From positions 24,457 to 88,456 of the forward strand of contig CAZBRO010000023.1 of the NCBI GenBank assembly GCA_964494505.1: a DNA stretch of 64,000 nucleotides. Direction: 5' to 3'. A model generated the notes under the pieces. It saw nothing but the letters and a program-made list of their open reading frames with translations, was not told the DNA's origin and did not search any database. How positions within the stretch are numbered: position 1 is the first letter of the stretch; every line of letters begins with the position of its first letter. The DNA comes from CAIYRG01 sp964494505. GTDB lineage: Bacteria > Pseudomonadota > Alphaproteobacteria > Micropepsales > Micropepsaceae. The translations under genes were made by a program, and so were the position numbers. Positions 22,945 to 33,572 of this stretch are shown here, piece after piece.

Positions 22945-25611
22945 ATGAACAGTCTCAAAGATATCCGCGCTGCCTTTCTGGAATTCTTCCGCGCCCGCGA
23001 GCACGAGGTCGTGGCCTCTTCGCCTTTGGTTCCGCGCAACGATCCGACGCTCCTTTTCACCAATGCCGGTATGGTGCAGTTCAAGAACGTCTTCACCGGC
23101 CAGGAAAAGCGCAGTCCGCCGCGCGCGGCCACCGCCCAGAAATGCGTCCGCGCCGGCGGCAAGCACAACGACCTCGACCGCGTGGGCTACACCGCGCGCC
23201 ATCACACCTTTTTCGAGATGTTGGGAAACTTTTCCTTCGGCGATTATTTCAAGGAACGCGCCATCGAACTGGCCTGGGACCTTGTGACCAAGGATTTCGG
23301 ACTTGCCAGGGACCGGATCCTGGTCACCGTCTATTCGGAAGATGACGAGGCATTCGGGTTGTGGCGGAAGATCGCCGGGCTTCCGGAATCCCGGATCATC
23401 CGGATTTCGACCTCCGACAATTTCTGGTCCATGGGTGAAGTCGGACCCTGCGGTCCCTGCTCGGAAATTTTCTACGACCACGGCGCCCATATTCCCGGCG
23501 GACCACCGGGTTCGCCCGACGAAGACGGCGACCGGTTCATAGAGATATGGAATCTCGTCTTCATGCAGTTCGAGCAATTGGCGGGCGGCAAGCGCGAGAA
23601 CCTGCCGCGTCCTTCCATCGACACGGGCATGGGGCTCGAACGCATCACGGCCGTGCTGCAGGGCGTGCACGACAATTACGATATCGACCTCTTCCGCCAT
23701 CTGATCGCCGCCTCGGCCGAGGCGTCCGGCACAGCCATTGCCGGCCCGCATGCGGTCAGCCATCGCGTCATCGCCGATCACCTGCGATCTTCGTCGTTCC
23801 TGATGGCAGATGGCGTGCTGCCGTCAAACGAGGGCCGCGGCTATGTGCTGCGCCGGATCATGCGCCGGGCCATGCGTCATGCGCATATTCTGGGCAGCAA
23901 GGACCCGCTGATGTACCGGCTCGTTCCGACGCTGGTGGCCGAGATGGGGGAGGCCTATCCGGAGCTGAAGCGGGCCGAGGCGCTGCTCACCGAAACCTTG
24001 AAGCTGGAAGAGACGCGGTTCCGCGAGACGCTGGCGCGCGGATTGAAGCTGCTCGACGAAGTGACGGCCACCATGACACCCGGCGATACGCTTTCCGGTG
24101 AAGTGGCGTTCAAGCTTTACGATACGTTCGGGTTCCCTCGCGACCTGACCGAAGACGCGCTGCGGGAACGCGGCATGAAAGTGGACGGCACCGGTTTCGA
24201 TTCCGCCATGGCCCGCCAGAAAGCGGAAGCCCGGAAAGCCTGGGCGGGGTCGGGCGAAGCGGCGACCGATACGCTATGGTTCGCGCTTCGCGAAGAACTC
24301 GGCCCTACGGAGTTCCTGGGCTACAACACCGAAAGCGCCGAGGGCCAGATCCTCGCCATCGTCAAGGACGGTGCACGCGCCGAATCCGCGAGCGCCGGAG
24401 AGACGGTGCGCATTGTGACCAATCAGACGCCGTTCTATGGCGAGAGCGGCGGGCAAGTAGGCGACCACGGCGCGATGTTCTCAGGACATGGCGCTGAGGG
24501 CACGGTGATCGACACCGAAAAGAAGCTTGGCAACCTCCACGTCCATGTCGTCGAGGTTACGCGCGGCACGTTGCGCGTGGGCGACGCGGTCGATCTGCGG
24601 GTCGATACCGAACGCCGCCGCGCCACCCGTGCGAACCATTCGGCGACCCATCTTTTGCACGCGGCGCTGAAGCATGTGCTGGGACCCCATGTTGGGCAGA
24701 AGGGTTCGCTGGTCGCGCCCGATCGTTTGCGCTTCGATTTCGCGCACCCCAAGGCGATGACACCGGACGAATTGAAGCGCGTGGAAGACGAGGTGAACGA
24801 AGTCATCCGTCAGAACGCGGATGTCTCGACGCGGCTGATGCCCACCGCCAAGGCCATCGAAGCAGGCGCCGTCGCCATGTTCGGCGAGAAATATGGCGAC
24901 GAGGTGCGCGTGTTGGCGATGGGGCACGATTTGGCCGCGGGCGCTCAGCCCTATTCGGTCGAGCTTTGCGGCGGCACCCATGTGCGCAGGCTCGGCGATA
25001 TCCAGTTTCTCACGATCCTGGGCGAGTCGGCGGTTGCGGCGGGCGTGCGCCGCATCGAAGCGCTGACCTCCGAAGGGGCGCGCCGCTATCTTGAGTCCCA
25101 GGCCGACGCCGCACGCCAAGCGGCCGCCGTGCTGAAGACCGCGCCGTCCGAATTGCCTGCGCGTCTAGTGGCGCTGGTGGAGGAACGCCGGCGCCTCGAA
25201 CGCGAACTCTCCGAAGCCAAGAAGGCGCTGGCGCTTTCCGGCGGCCAGGCATCGGCTGGCGATTCGCACAAGGACATCGCCGGCGTGAAGGCGGTGTTGC
25301 GTGCGGTCGCGGACGTTCCGGCCAAGGATTTGAAGGCGCTCGCCGACGACGCGAAGGCGAAGCTCGGCTCGGGCGTGGTCGCCTTTGTCACCGTGGCCGA
25401 CGGCAAGGCTTCGCTCGTCGTCGGGGTCACGCCCGATCTGACGCAGCGGATCAATGCCGTCGATCTGGTGCGCGCAGGCGTCGAGGTGCTTGGCGGCAAA
25501 GGCGGCGGCGGCCGCCCCGACATGGCTCAGGGCGGCGGGCCTGATGGCACACGCGCGAACGATGCGCTCGCGGCCATCGAACGGCACCTCGCTCAGTTGC
25601 AGCCGGCTTAA
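22945..25611 (+). CDS. alaS: alanine-tRNA ligase
   Basis: An 888-residue enzyme that charges tRNA-Ala and edits mischarged Ser/Gly. Class II catalytic motifs are in the first 250 residues (FTNAGMVQFKNVFTG, ARHHTFFEMLGNFSFGDYFKE, DTGMGLERITAVLQG). The editing domain carries NHSATHLLHAAL and CGGTHVRRLGD, with the zinc ligands. The C-terminal C-Ala region with GKGGGGRPDMAQGGG, the glycine-rich tRNA-binding signature, is complete. It is tail-to-tail with icd, the stop codons overlapping by 3 nt. Confidence 0.98.
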   Translation: MNSLKDIRAAFLEFFRAREHEVVASSPLVPRNDPTLLFTNAGMVQFKNVFTGQEKRSPPRAATAQKCVRAGGKHNDLDRVGYTARHHTFFEMLGNFSFGDYFKERAIELAWDLVTKDFGLARDRILVTVYSEDDEAFGLWRKIAGLPESRIIRISTSDNFWSMGEVGPCGPCSEIFYDHGAHIPGGPPGSPDEDGDRFIEIWNLVFMQFEQLAGGKRENLPRPSIDTGMGLERITAVLQGVHDNYDIDLFRHLIAASAEASGTAIAGPHAVSHRVIADHLRSSSFLMADGVLPSNEGRGYVLRRIMRRAMRHAHILGSKDPLMYRLVPTLVAEMGEAYPELKRAEALLTETLKLEETRFRETLARGLKLLDEVTATMTPGDTLSGEVAFKLYDTFGFPRDLTEDALRERGMKVDGTGFDSAMARQKAEARKAWAGSGEAATDTLWFALREELGPTEFLGYNTESAEGQILAIVKDGARAESASAGETVRIVTNQTPFYGESGGQVGDHGAMFSGHGAEGTVIDTEKKLGNLHVHVVEVTRGTLRVGDAVDLRVDTERRRATRANHSATHLLHAALKHVLGPHVGQKGSLVAPDRLRFDFAHPKAMTPDELKRVEDEVNEVIRQNADVSTRLMPTAKAIEAGAVAMFGEKYGDEVRVLAMGHDLAAGAQPYSVELCGGTHVRRLGDIQFLTILGESAVAAGVRRIEALTSEGARRYLESQADAARQAAAVLKTAPSELPARLVALVEERRRLERELSEAKKALALSGGQASAGDSHKDIAGVKAVLRAVADVPAKDLKALADDAKAKLGSGVVAFVTVADGKASLVVGVTPDLTQRINAVDLVRAGVEVLGGKGGGGRPDMAQGGGPDGTRANDALAAIERHLAQLQPA

Positions 25612-26819
25612 GCCATCGCCTTCTGCAGATTCTCATCGACCTTGTCGAGGAAGCCTTCCGTCGACAGCGACTTCGCCTCGGGCCCGATCAGAAGCGCCAG
25701 ATCCTTGGTCATGAAGCCGGACTCGACCGTGTCGACGCAGACCTTCTCCAGGGCGGACGCGAAATGCGCGAGATCGGAATTGCCGTCCAGCTTGGCCCTG
25801 TGCGAGAGCCCCCGTGTCCAGGCAAAGATCGACGCAATCGAGTTGGTCGATGTCGGCTGGCCCTTCTGATACTGCCGGTAATGGCGCGTCACTGTGCCGT
25901 GGGCCGCTTCGGATTCCACCGTATTGCCGTCGGGCGTCATCAGCACGCTCGTCATCAGCCCGAGCGAACCATAACCTTGCGCCACTGTGTCCGACTGCAC
26001 GTCGCCATCGTAATTCTTGCATGCCCAGACGTAGCCGCCGGACCATTTGAGGCAGGCCGCGACCATGTCGTCGATCAAGCGGTGCTCATAGGTCAGGCCC
26101 GCAGTCTGGAATTTGCCGGCAAATTCCGCGTTGAAGATCTGTTCGAACAAATCCTTGAAGCGTCCGTCATAGGCTTTGACGATGGTGTTCTTGGTCGTCA
26201 GATACAGTGGATATTTGCGCATCAGCGCGTAGTTCATCGAGGCGCGCGCGAAATCGATGATCGACTGGTCGAGATTGTACATCGTCATGGCGACGCCGGC
26301 GCCGGGAAAGTCGAACACATCGCGCTCGATCTTGTTGCCATCCTTGCCGGTCCAGGTGACGGTGAGCTTGCCCGGCCCCGGCACCAGAAAATCGGTGCAG
26401 CGATATTGATCGCCGAAGGCATGACGGCCGATCACGATGGGCTTGGTCCAGCCCGGCACGAGCCGCGGCACGTTCTTGCAAATGATGGGCTCGCGGAAAA
26501 TGGTGCCGCCCAGGATGTTGCGGATGGTGCCGTTGGGCGACTTCCACATCTGCTTGAGGTTGAATTCCTTCACGCGGGCTTCATCGGGCGTGATGGTGGC
26601 ACATTTCACGCCGACGCCATGGCGCTTGATCGCCTCGGCCGAATCGATGGTCACCTGATCGTCCGTCGCGTCGCGGTGCTGGACGGAAAGGTCGTAATAT
26701 TCGAGGTTGATGTCGAGATAGGGCAGGATCAGCTTCTTCTTGATCAGATCCCAGATGATGCGGGTCATCTCGTCGCCGTCGAGCTCGACAACCGGGTTTG
26801 CGACCTTGATTTTCGCCAT
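25608..26819 (-). CDS. icd: NADP-dependent isocitrate dehydrogenase
   Basis: A 403-residue dimeric-type (eukaryote-like, IDH type II) enzyme of the TCA cycle, converting isocitrate to 2-oxoglutarate with NADPH formation. Motifs: VVELDGDEMTRIIWDLIK, KSPNGTIRNILGGTIFREPI (substrate phospho-binding SPNGTIRN), IDDMVAACLKWSGGYVWACKNYDGDVQSD (metal Asp residues), EAAHGTVTRHYRQYQKGQPTSTNSIASIFAW. The ATG at 26819 has AAGGA upstream; an alternative Met lies five codons before. Confidence 0.97.
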   Translation of the reverse strand: MAKIKVANPVVELDGDEMTRIIWDLIKKKLILPYLDINLEYYDLSVQHRDATDDQVTIDSAEAIKRHGVGVKCATITPDEARVKEFNLKQMWKSPNGTIRNILGGTIFREPIICKNVPRLVPGWTKPIVIGRHAFGDQYRCTDFLVPGPGKLTVTWTGKDGNKIERDVFDFPGAGVAMTMYNLDQSIIDFARASMNYALMRKYPLYLTTKNTIVKAYDGRFKDLFEQIFNAEFAGKFQTAGLTYEHRLIDDMVAACLKWSGGYVWACKNYDGDVQSDTVAQGYGSLGLMTSVLMTPDGNTVESEAAHGTVTRHYRQYQKGQPTSTNSIASIFAWTRGLSHRAKLDGNSDLAHFASALEKVCVDTVESGFMTKDLALLIGPEAKSLSTEGFLDKVDENLQKAMA

Positions 26820-26902
26820 GACTTCGTCCTTCACATGCGGGGGAGCGCGGGTCTCTTAACGACTGGCCCCTCTCTCGTCAAAGGAAGCTTTGCCACGCCC
26901 TC

Positions 26903-27661
26903 ATGGTGAGCGCCGCGCCCGCAATCATTCTTTCCGAACCGCAACTGGGCGAGAATATTGGCGCCTGCGCGCGGGCCATGGCCAATTTCGGCCTTTCCGA
27001 TTTGCGCCTGGTGAAACCCCGCGACGGCTGGCCGAACGAAAAGGCGCAGGCCATGGCGGCCGGGGCGGCCCAGTTGGTCGACGCGGCGCGCATTTATGAC
27101 ACTGTCGAGGCGGCAATCGGGCCCTTGGGCCTCGTTTATGCGGCAACCGCCCGCGACCGCGCCATGGCGAAGCCGGTGCTGACCCCGGCCGAGGCCGCGT
27201 GCCGCCTGCGGGAGGCGGCGGCAAATGGGGTTTCCACAGCGGTGCTGTTCGGGAACGAGCGGGCGGGGCTCACCAATGACGAGGTGGCGCTCGCCGACTG
27301 CGTGATCACCATCCCGACGACGCCCGCCTTTTCCTCGCTCAATCTCGGCCAGGCGGTGCTTTTGGTGGGCTATGAGTGGTTCAAAGCCGGCGACGTCACC
27401 CCTCCCGCCCGAATCGACCACGGCGCGGCCCAGCCGGCACCGCGGGAGGAATTGCTCCGTCTGTTCGAACATCTGGAAGAGGAACTGGAAAAGAGCGGCT
27501 TCCTGTTTCCCCCCGGCAACCGGCCGGGCATGATCCGCAACCTGCGAAGCATCCTGCACCGCGCCCAATTGACCGATCAGGAGGTGCGAACGCTTCGGGG
27601 CGTCATCGTCGCCCTGACCAAGGGCAAGAAGCGCAATCCGCCCAACCGGCCAGGAGATTAA
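26903..27661 (+). CDS. trmJ: tRNA (cytidine/uridine-2'-O-)-methyltransferase TrmJ-type
   Basis: A 252-residue SPOUT-class RNA methyltransferase. The trefoil-knot SAM motifs are FGNERAGLTNDEVALAD and CVITIPTTPAFSSLNLGQAVLLVGYEW, and the N-terminus has GENIGACARAMANFGLSDLRLV. TrmJ modifies the 2'-O position of nucleotide 32 in several tRNAs. The C-terminal ~85 residues (LLRLFEHLEEELEKSGF, RNLRSILHRAQLTDQEVRTLRGVI) form the helical extension typical of TrmJ, separating it from SpoU/TrmH relatives. It is divergent from icd. Confidence 0.88.
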   Translation: MVSAAPAIILSEPQLGENIGACARAMANFGLSDLRLVKPRDGWPNEKAQAMAAGAAQLVDAARIYDTVEAAIGPLGLVYAATARDRAMAKPVLTPAEAACRLREAAANGVSTAVLFGNERAGLTNDEVALADCVITIPTTPAFSSLNLGQAVLLVGYEWFKAGDVTPPARIDHGAAQPAPREELLRLFEHLEEELEKSGFLFPPGNRPGMIRNLRSILHRAQLTDQEVRTLRGVIVALTKGKKRNPPNRPGD

Positions 27662-27769
27662 TGGACCGCGGGATAATGCGTTTGACAGGGGAAACCCCAT
27701 GGCTATAGTGCGCGGCCTTCGGCGGAAAGCCTTTCGCCGATCCCCAAATTTCTGAGCCAAGACCGCCGC

Positions 27770-28387
27770 ATGACGAAGCGCACGACCAGCAAATACAAGC
27801 TCGACCGCCGCATGGGCGAGAACATCTGGGGCCGCAACAAGAGCCCCATCAACAAGCGGGCCTATGGGCCGGGACAGCACGGTCAGAGGAAGTCGCGCAA
27901 GCTTTCCGACTATGGCACCCAGCTTCATGCCAAGCAGAAGCTGAAGGGCTATTACGGCAACATCAACGAGCGCCAGTTCCGCGGCTATTATGAAAAGGCC
28001 TCGCGCAAGACTGGCGATACCGGCGAGCAGATGATCGGGCTTCTCGAGCGGCGCCTGGATTCTGTGGTGTTCCGCGCGAAATTCGCCCCCACCCCGTTCT
28101 CGGCGCGCCAGCTGGTGAGCCACGGGCATGTGTCGGTGAACGGCAAGCGCGTCACCATCTCGTCCTATCTCGTCTCGGAAGGCGACACCATCGAACTCCG
28201 CAGCAAGGCCAAGGACATGGCGCTGGTGCTGGAATCGGTGAAGAGCCCGGAGCGGGAAGTACCCGATTATATCGATGCCGATCACGGCAAGATGAGCGCG
28301 AAATTCCTGCGCACGCCGAAGCTTGGCGATGTGCCCTACGCGGTGCAGATGCAGCCGAGCCTGGTGGTGGAGTTCTACTCTCGCTAG
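27770..28387 (+). CDS. rpsD: 30S ribosomal protein S4
   Basis: A 205-residue S4, the primary 16S rRNA-binding assembly protein. It has the N-terminal KYKLDRRMGENIWG, the basic GPGQHGQRKSRKLSDYGTQLHAKQKLKGYYG, and the S4 RNA-binding domain RRLDSVVFRAKFAPTPFSARQLVSHGHVSVNGKRVTI. It ends VVEFYSR. The N-terminal zinc-Cys motif is absent, as in many Alphaproteobacteria. It stands alone rather than in the alpha operon. The stop codon overlaps the first base pairs of a palindromic element. Confidence 0.97.
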   Translation: MTKRTTSKYKLDRRMGENIWGRNKSPINKRAYGPGQHGQRKSRKLSDYGTQLHAKQKLKGYYGNINERQFRGYYEKASRKTGDTGEQMIGLLERRLDSVVFRAKFAPTPFSARQLVSHGHVSVNGKRVTISSYLVSEGDTIELRSKAKDMALVLESVKSPEREVPDYIDADHGKMSAKFLRTPKLGDVPYAVQMQPSLVVEFYSR

Positions 28388-28461
28388 CGTCGTGCTTTCG
28401 AAGTTCGCTCCATTGTCGATATCGGGCTCCGAGCGAACTTCGAAAGCTAAAACGACACTAG
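28384..28461. repeat. palindromic element A after rpsD
   Basis: A 78-nt element with near-perfect termini ctagcgtcgt / acgacactag. Inside is a perfect 17-bp stem (28394-28410 with 28431-28447) and a 20-nt loop containing tcgatatc. Its left end overlaps the rpsD stop. It shares termini and the loop core with element B. Confidence 0.7.
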
Positions 28462-28474
28462 AATCAATAAATAG

Positions 28475-28549
28475 CTGGTGTCCTCTCGATTCCGAAATTC
28501 GCGTGAGGCTGATATCGAGATCTGGAGAATTTCGGAATCGGGACACTAG
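28475..28549. repeat. palindromic element B, partner of element A
   Basis: A 75-nt element with termini ctggtgtcc / ggacactag and an internal perfect 13-bp stem (28488-28500 with 28527-28539). The 26-nt loop holds gatatcga, an inverted match of the loop core in element A. Only 13 nt separate the two elements. Confidence 0.7.
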
Positions 28550-28575
28550 GACACCTCCCGATTGCAGGCCGAACG

Positions 28576-28610
28576 AAGGCCGTGGGATAGTTCCTATCCT
28601 GCGGCCTTTT
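28576..28610 (+). terminator. rho-independent terminator
   Basis: Stem aaggccg-t-gggatag / ctatcc-tg-cggcctt with a short loop, ending in a run of T (cctttt). It probably ends rpsD transcription after the palindromes, just before the GST gene. Confidence 0.75.
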
Positions 28611-28626
28611 CATTTGGGACGGGCGT

Positions 28627-29250
28627 TTGCGCTACATCGTCTACGGCACCAAAGGGTCCAGCAATTGCGCCATTGAATGCGCGCTCGCCGAGGCCCGCGC
28701 GCCCTACGACCTCGTGGATGTGAGCCTGGACATCAATGCCCAACTGACAGACGAGTTCGCCCGCATCAATCCGACGCGGAAGATACCGGCTCTTTGCCTA
28801 TTGTCGGGCCATGTCATCACCGAATCGGCCGCGATCCTGCTGACCATTGCGGACAGGCATCCCAGAGCCCGTTTGCTTCCCCGCAGCCGTACGCCCGAGC
28901 GCGCCCAGGCACTCCGCTGGATGGTTTTCATGGCATCGGAAGTCTATCCGGCTGTGGAGATCGTCGATTACCCGGAGCGCTTTACCGGCAGAAGCGGTCA
29001 TCCGGAGGAGACCCGCGATCTGGCACGCGAGCGCGTGCGCAACCGCTTTCTCATCCTGGAACAGGCGATCGCAGGCGAACCATGGCTCGGTCCCGCATTT
29101 TCGCTCGCGGACCTCTATGTGGCCAATCTCACCCGCTGGTCGGTGGGAAAGGAATGGCGGGCCGAGCACTGTCCGAAAATCGAACGCCTGGCGCAGGCAA
29201 TCGCGGAACGGCCCGTGAGCGGGCCGATCTGGCGCCGGCATTTCGGGTAG
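28627..29250 (+). CDS. glutathione S-transferase family protein
   Basis: A 207-residue GST. The N-terminal thioredoxin-like domain includes YGTKGSSNCAIECALAEARAPYDLVDV, the cis-Pro region NPTRKIPAL and the gamma-glutamyl-binding ESAAILLTIADRHP. The C-terminal helical domain has LEQAIAGEPWLGPAFSLADLYVANL with the N-capping/Asp motif (FSLADLYV). Substrate is unknown. The start appears to be TTG at 28627 (MRYIVYG); no in-frame ATG lies near. It is convergent with grxD, 3 nt between stops. Confidence 0.85.
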   Translation: MRYIVYGTKGSSNCAIECALAEARAPYDLVDVSLDINAQLTDEFARINPTRKIPALCLLSGHVITESAAILLTIADRHPRARLLPRSRTPERAQALRWMVFMASEVYPAVEIVDYPERFTGRSGHPEETRDLARERVRNRFLILEQAIAGEPWLGPAFSLADLYVANLTRWSVGKEWRAEHCPKIERLAQAIAERPVSGPIWRRHFG

Positions 29251-29253
29251 CGG

Positions 29254-29595
29254 TTAGGACGCGCTCTCGACCGGGACGCCTTTGTCCTTGAGGAAGGTGT
29301 CGAGTTCCCCGGATTCGAACATCTCCTTGATGATGTCGCAGCCGCCGACGAACTCGCCCTTGACATAGAGCTGCGGGATGGTCGGCCAGTTCGAAAATTC
29401 CTTGATCCCGGCGCGGATTTCCGGGTCCTTCAGAACGTCCACGGCTTTGAACTTGACCCCGAGTTCCGAAAGGATCTGCACCGTCATTGCGGAAAAGCCG
29501 CATTGGGGGAAGACGGGCGTGCCCTTCATGTAAAGCAGCACGTCGTTTTCGGAGACATCTTTGGCAATCTGGTCATGAACGGGAGTTTGGCTCAT
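29254..29595 (-). CDS. grxD: monothiol glutaredoxin (Grx4 type)
   Basis: A 113-residue monothiol glutaredoxin with active site CGFS at Cys32 (PQCGFSAMTVQIL), the LYMKGTP start motif, WPTIPQLYVKGEFVGGCDI (GSH binding, TIP and GGCD) and C-terminal ESGELDTFL. These proteins bind a bridging [2Fe-2S] cluster and work with BolA in Fe-S trafficking. bolA lies immediately upstream on the same strand. AAAGGAA lies before the ATG at 29595. Confidence 0.95.
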   Translation of the reverse strand: MSQTPVHDQIAKDVSENDVLLYMKGTPVFPQCGFSAMTVQILSELGVKFKAVDVLKDPEIRAGIKEFSNWPTIPQLYVKGEFVGGCDIIKEMFESGELDTFLKDKGVPVESAS

Positions 29596-29654
29596 TGGGG
29601 TTCCTTTCAGCACCTCTGAGTTAAGGGCGCTCCGCCCGCCCGTCAAGGCGAGGG

Positions 29655-29888
29655 TCAGTCCTTGATTTGTGTTTGGACGGACAGGGCATGGAGCTGCCCG
29701 CCCATGCGGCCGCCCAGCGCATCGAACACCATCTTGTGCTGCTGCACCCGGGTCTTGCCCTTGAAGGCGGCAGAGGTGACGAGCGCGGCGTAATGGTCTC
29801 CGTCGCCCGCAAGATCGGTGATCTTGACCTCCGCGTCCGGCAAAGCGGCACGGATGGCGGTTTCGATGTCCTGGGCCGACATAGCCAT
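29655..29888 (-). CDS. BolA family protein
   Basis: A 77-residue BolA-fold protein: IETAIRAALPDAEVKITDLAGDGDHYAALVTSAAFKGKTRVQQHKMVFDALGGRMGGQLHALSVQT. The conserved His of HKMV and the C-terminal HALS are the cluster-side residues used when bound to a monothiol glutaredoxin. The gene is 59 nt upstream of grxD and 11 nt after purL, so it may be read from the purine operon. Within the family it is the short BolA2/IbaG-like type. Confidence 0.92.
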   Translation of the reverse strand: MAMSAQDIETAIRAALPDAEVKITDLAGDGDHYAALVTSAAFKGKTRVQQHKMVFDALGGRMGGQLHALSVQTQIKD

Positions 29889-29899
29889 TGTCTCGATCC

Positions 29900-32134
<2,235 letters not shown>

Positions 32135-32146
32135 AAGGAATCCACC

Positions 32147-32815
32147 TTAACCCAGCGCTTCGACCAGGCTTTGGAAAAGTTCAAGCCCGTCCGGCGGACC
32201 CAGCAGCGGATCGCAGGCGCATTCGGGATGCGGCATCAGGCCCATGACGTTGCGCTTTTCGTTGAGGATGCCCGCGATGTCCCGCGCGGACCCATTGGGG
32301 TTTTCGCTCGGCGCATATTTGAACACGACCCGGCCCTCGCCCTCCAGCCGGTCGAGCGTGTCCTCGTCCGCGAAATAATTCCCTTCGCCATGGGCCACCG
32401 GATAGAGCACACGCTGCCCCTTGTGATACCGGCGGGTGAAGATGGATTGGGTCTCTTCGACTTCGACCGGCACCGGCTTGCTGACGAATTTGAGGGCGGC
32501 GTTGCGCATCAGAGCCCCGGGGAGCAGGTGCGATTCGGTCAGGATCTGGAACCCGTTGCAGATGCCGAGCACGGCGACGCCGGCATCGGCCTTTCGCTTC
32601 ACGTCGCGCATGATATGGGACTGCGAGGCCATCGCGCCGCAGCGCAGATAATCGCCATAAGAGAAACCGCCGGGCAGCACGATCAGATCGACGTCGGGCA
32701 CCTCCGTGTCGGCATGCCAGACCATGTGGGGCTTGGCGCCCGTCAGCCTTTCCAGCACATCGGCTGCATCGCGGTCACGGTTCGAGGCCGGAAAAACGAT
32801 AACGGCGGATTTCAA
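32147..32815 (-). CDS. purQ: phosphoribosylformylglycinamidine synthase, glutaminase subunit
   Basis: A 222-residue class I glutamine amidotransferase that supplies ammonia to PurL. The nucleophile is the Cys of VLGICNGFQIL; the His/Glu pair is in LMPHPECA. The start is TTG at 32815, which overlaps the upstream gene's TGA as TTGA; this gives the normal MKSAVIVFPASNRDRD N-terminus. No ATG would do so. The TTG start is unusual but decided by the overlap and family alignment. Confidence 0.95.
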   Translation of the reverse strand: MKSAVIVFPASNRDRDAADVLERLTGAKPHMVWHADTEVPDVDLIVLPGGFSYGDYLRCGAMASQSHIMRDVKRKADAGVAVLGICNGFQILTESHLLPGALMRNAALKFVSKPVPVEVEETQSIFTRRYHKGQRVLYPVAHGEGNYFADEDTLDRLEGEGRVVFKYAPSENPNGSARDIAGILNEKRNVMGLMPHPECACDPLLGPPDGLELFQSLVEALG

Positions 32816-33312
32816 ATGTCCACTCCATTCGCACGCAGGCGCTCGGTCGCGCGTTGCGCCGCGCGCACGCCGACCTCTCTGCCCCACGCCGCGCCCAAGG
32901 GCACCGATTCCTTGATGAGGACAGGAAGTGTGGAGATGTATTTCTTGCCAACTTCGGAACGATAGAAATCGGACAGAGCGTGAAGCTCCTCGATGGTGAA
33001 GTGCTGCTCGTAAAGCGTCGCCTGAAGCTTCATCAGGTCATCGAGATCAGCGGTTATCTCTTCCCGAAGCACCGTCTGGAACTGTCGCGCAATCGCGTCC
33101 GTGATCTTGGGATTTGTTTTCCTCGCCTGCCCCAGAATGACGGGGGTGATGGCATCAACCATGGTCATCATATTCGTCTTGGCGTTGGTAAGTTCCAGCA
33201 GCTCCACGGCCGCGGCAAGATGGGGGTCGGGCGGGCTTGCGGAATCTTCGGCGCGCGCCGCAAAACCGCACAGAACGGCGATGACACTTGCCACGGCGAC
33301 CATGGTGCGCAT
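32812..33312 (-). CDS. DUF2059 exported protein inside the pur operon
   Basis: A 166-residue protein with a signal peptide (RTMVAVASVIAVLCGFAARAED) and the helical DUF2059 domain: AAAVELLELTNAKTNMMTMVD, then LMKLQATLYEQHFTIEELHALSDFYRSEVGKKYISTLPVLIKES. The pattern DFYxSxxGKKxxxxxP is typical of this family of periplasmic helical proteins of unknown function. It is inserted between purS and purQ, and its stop overlaps the purQ TTG start, so it is coupled to purine synthesis genes. A functional link is not evident. Confidence 0.85.
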   Translation of the reverse strand: MRTMVAVASVIAVLCGFAARAEDSASPPDPHLAAAVELLELTNAKTNMMTMVDAITPVILGQARKTNPKITDAIARQFQTVLREEITADLDDLMKLQATLYEQHFTIEELHALSDFYRSEVGKKYISTLPVLIKESVPLGAAWGREVGVRAAQRATERLRANGVDI

Positions 33313-33326
33313 TCGCAAAGCCCCCC

Positions 33327-33572
33327 TCAGGATTGGCGGATTTCTATCTCGTATTTTTCGATCACCGTGTTGGCGAGAAGCTTCTCGCACATCTCCTTAA
33401 CGGTTGTTCGCGCGCTCGCCTCGTCCATACCGCCGAGGTCGAGGTCGATCACCTTGCCCTGACGCACCTCGCCGACCGAGTCGAAGCCGAGATTGTTCAG
33501 CGCGTGCCCGATCGCCTTGCCCTGCGGATCGAGCACGCCGTTCTTCAATGTCACAAACACGCGCGCTTTCAT
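33327..33572 (-). CDS. purS: phosphoribosylformylglycinamidine synthase subunit PurS
   Basis: An 81-residue PurS: KARVFVTLKNGVLDPQGKAIGHALNNLGFDSVGEVRQGKVIDLDL, with the GKAI and GF.SV.EVRQGK signature. PurS bridges PurQ and PurL. Its ATG overlaps the purC TGA as ATGA. Confidence 0.95.
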   Translation of the reverse strand: MKARVFVTLKNGVLDPQGKAIGHALNNLGFDSVGEVRQGKVIDLDLGGMDEASARTTVKEMCEKLLANTVIEKYEIEIRQS

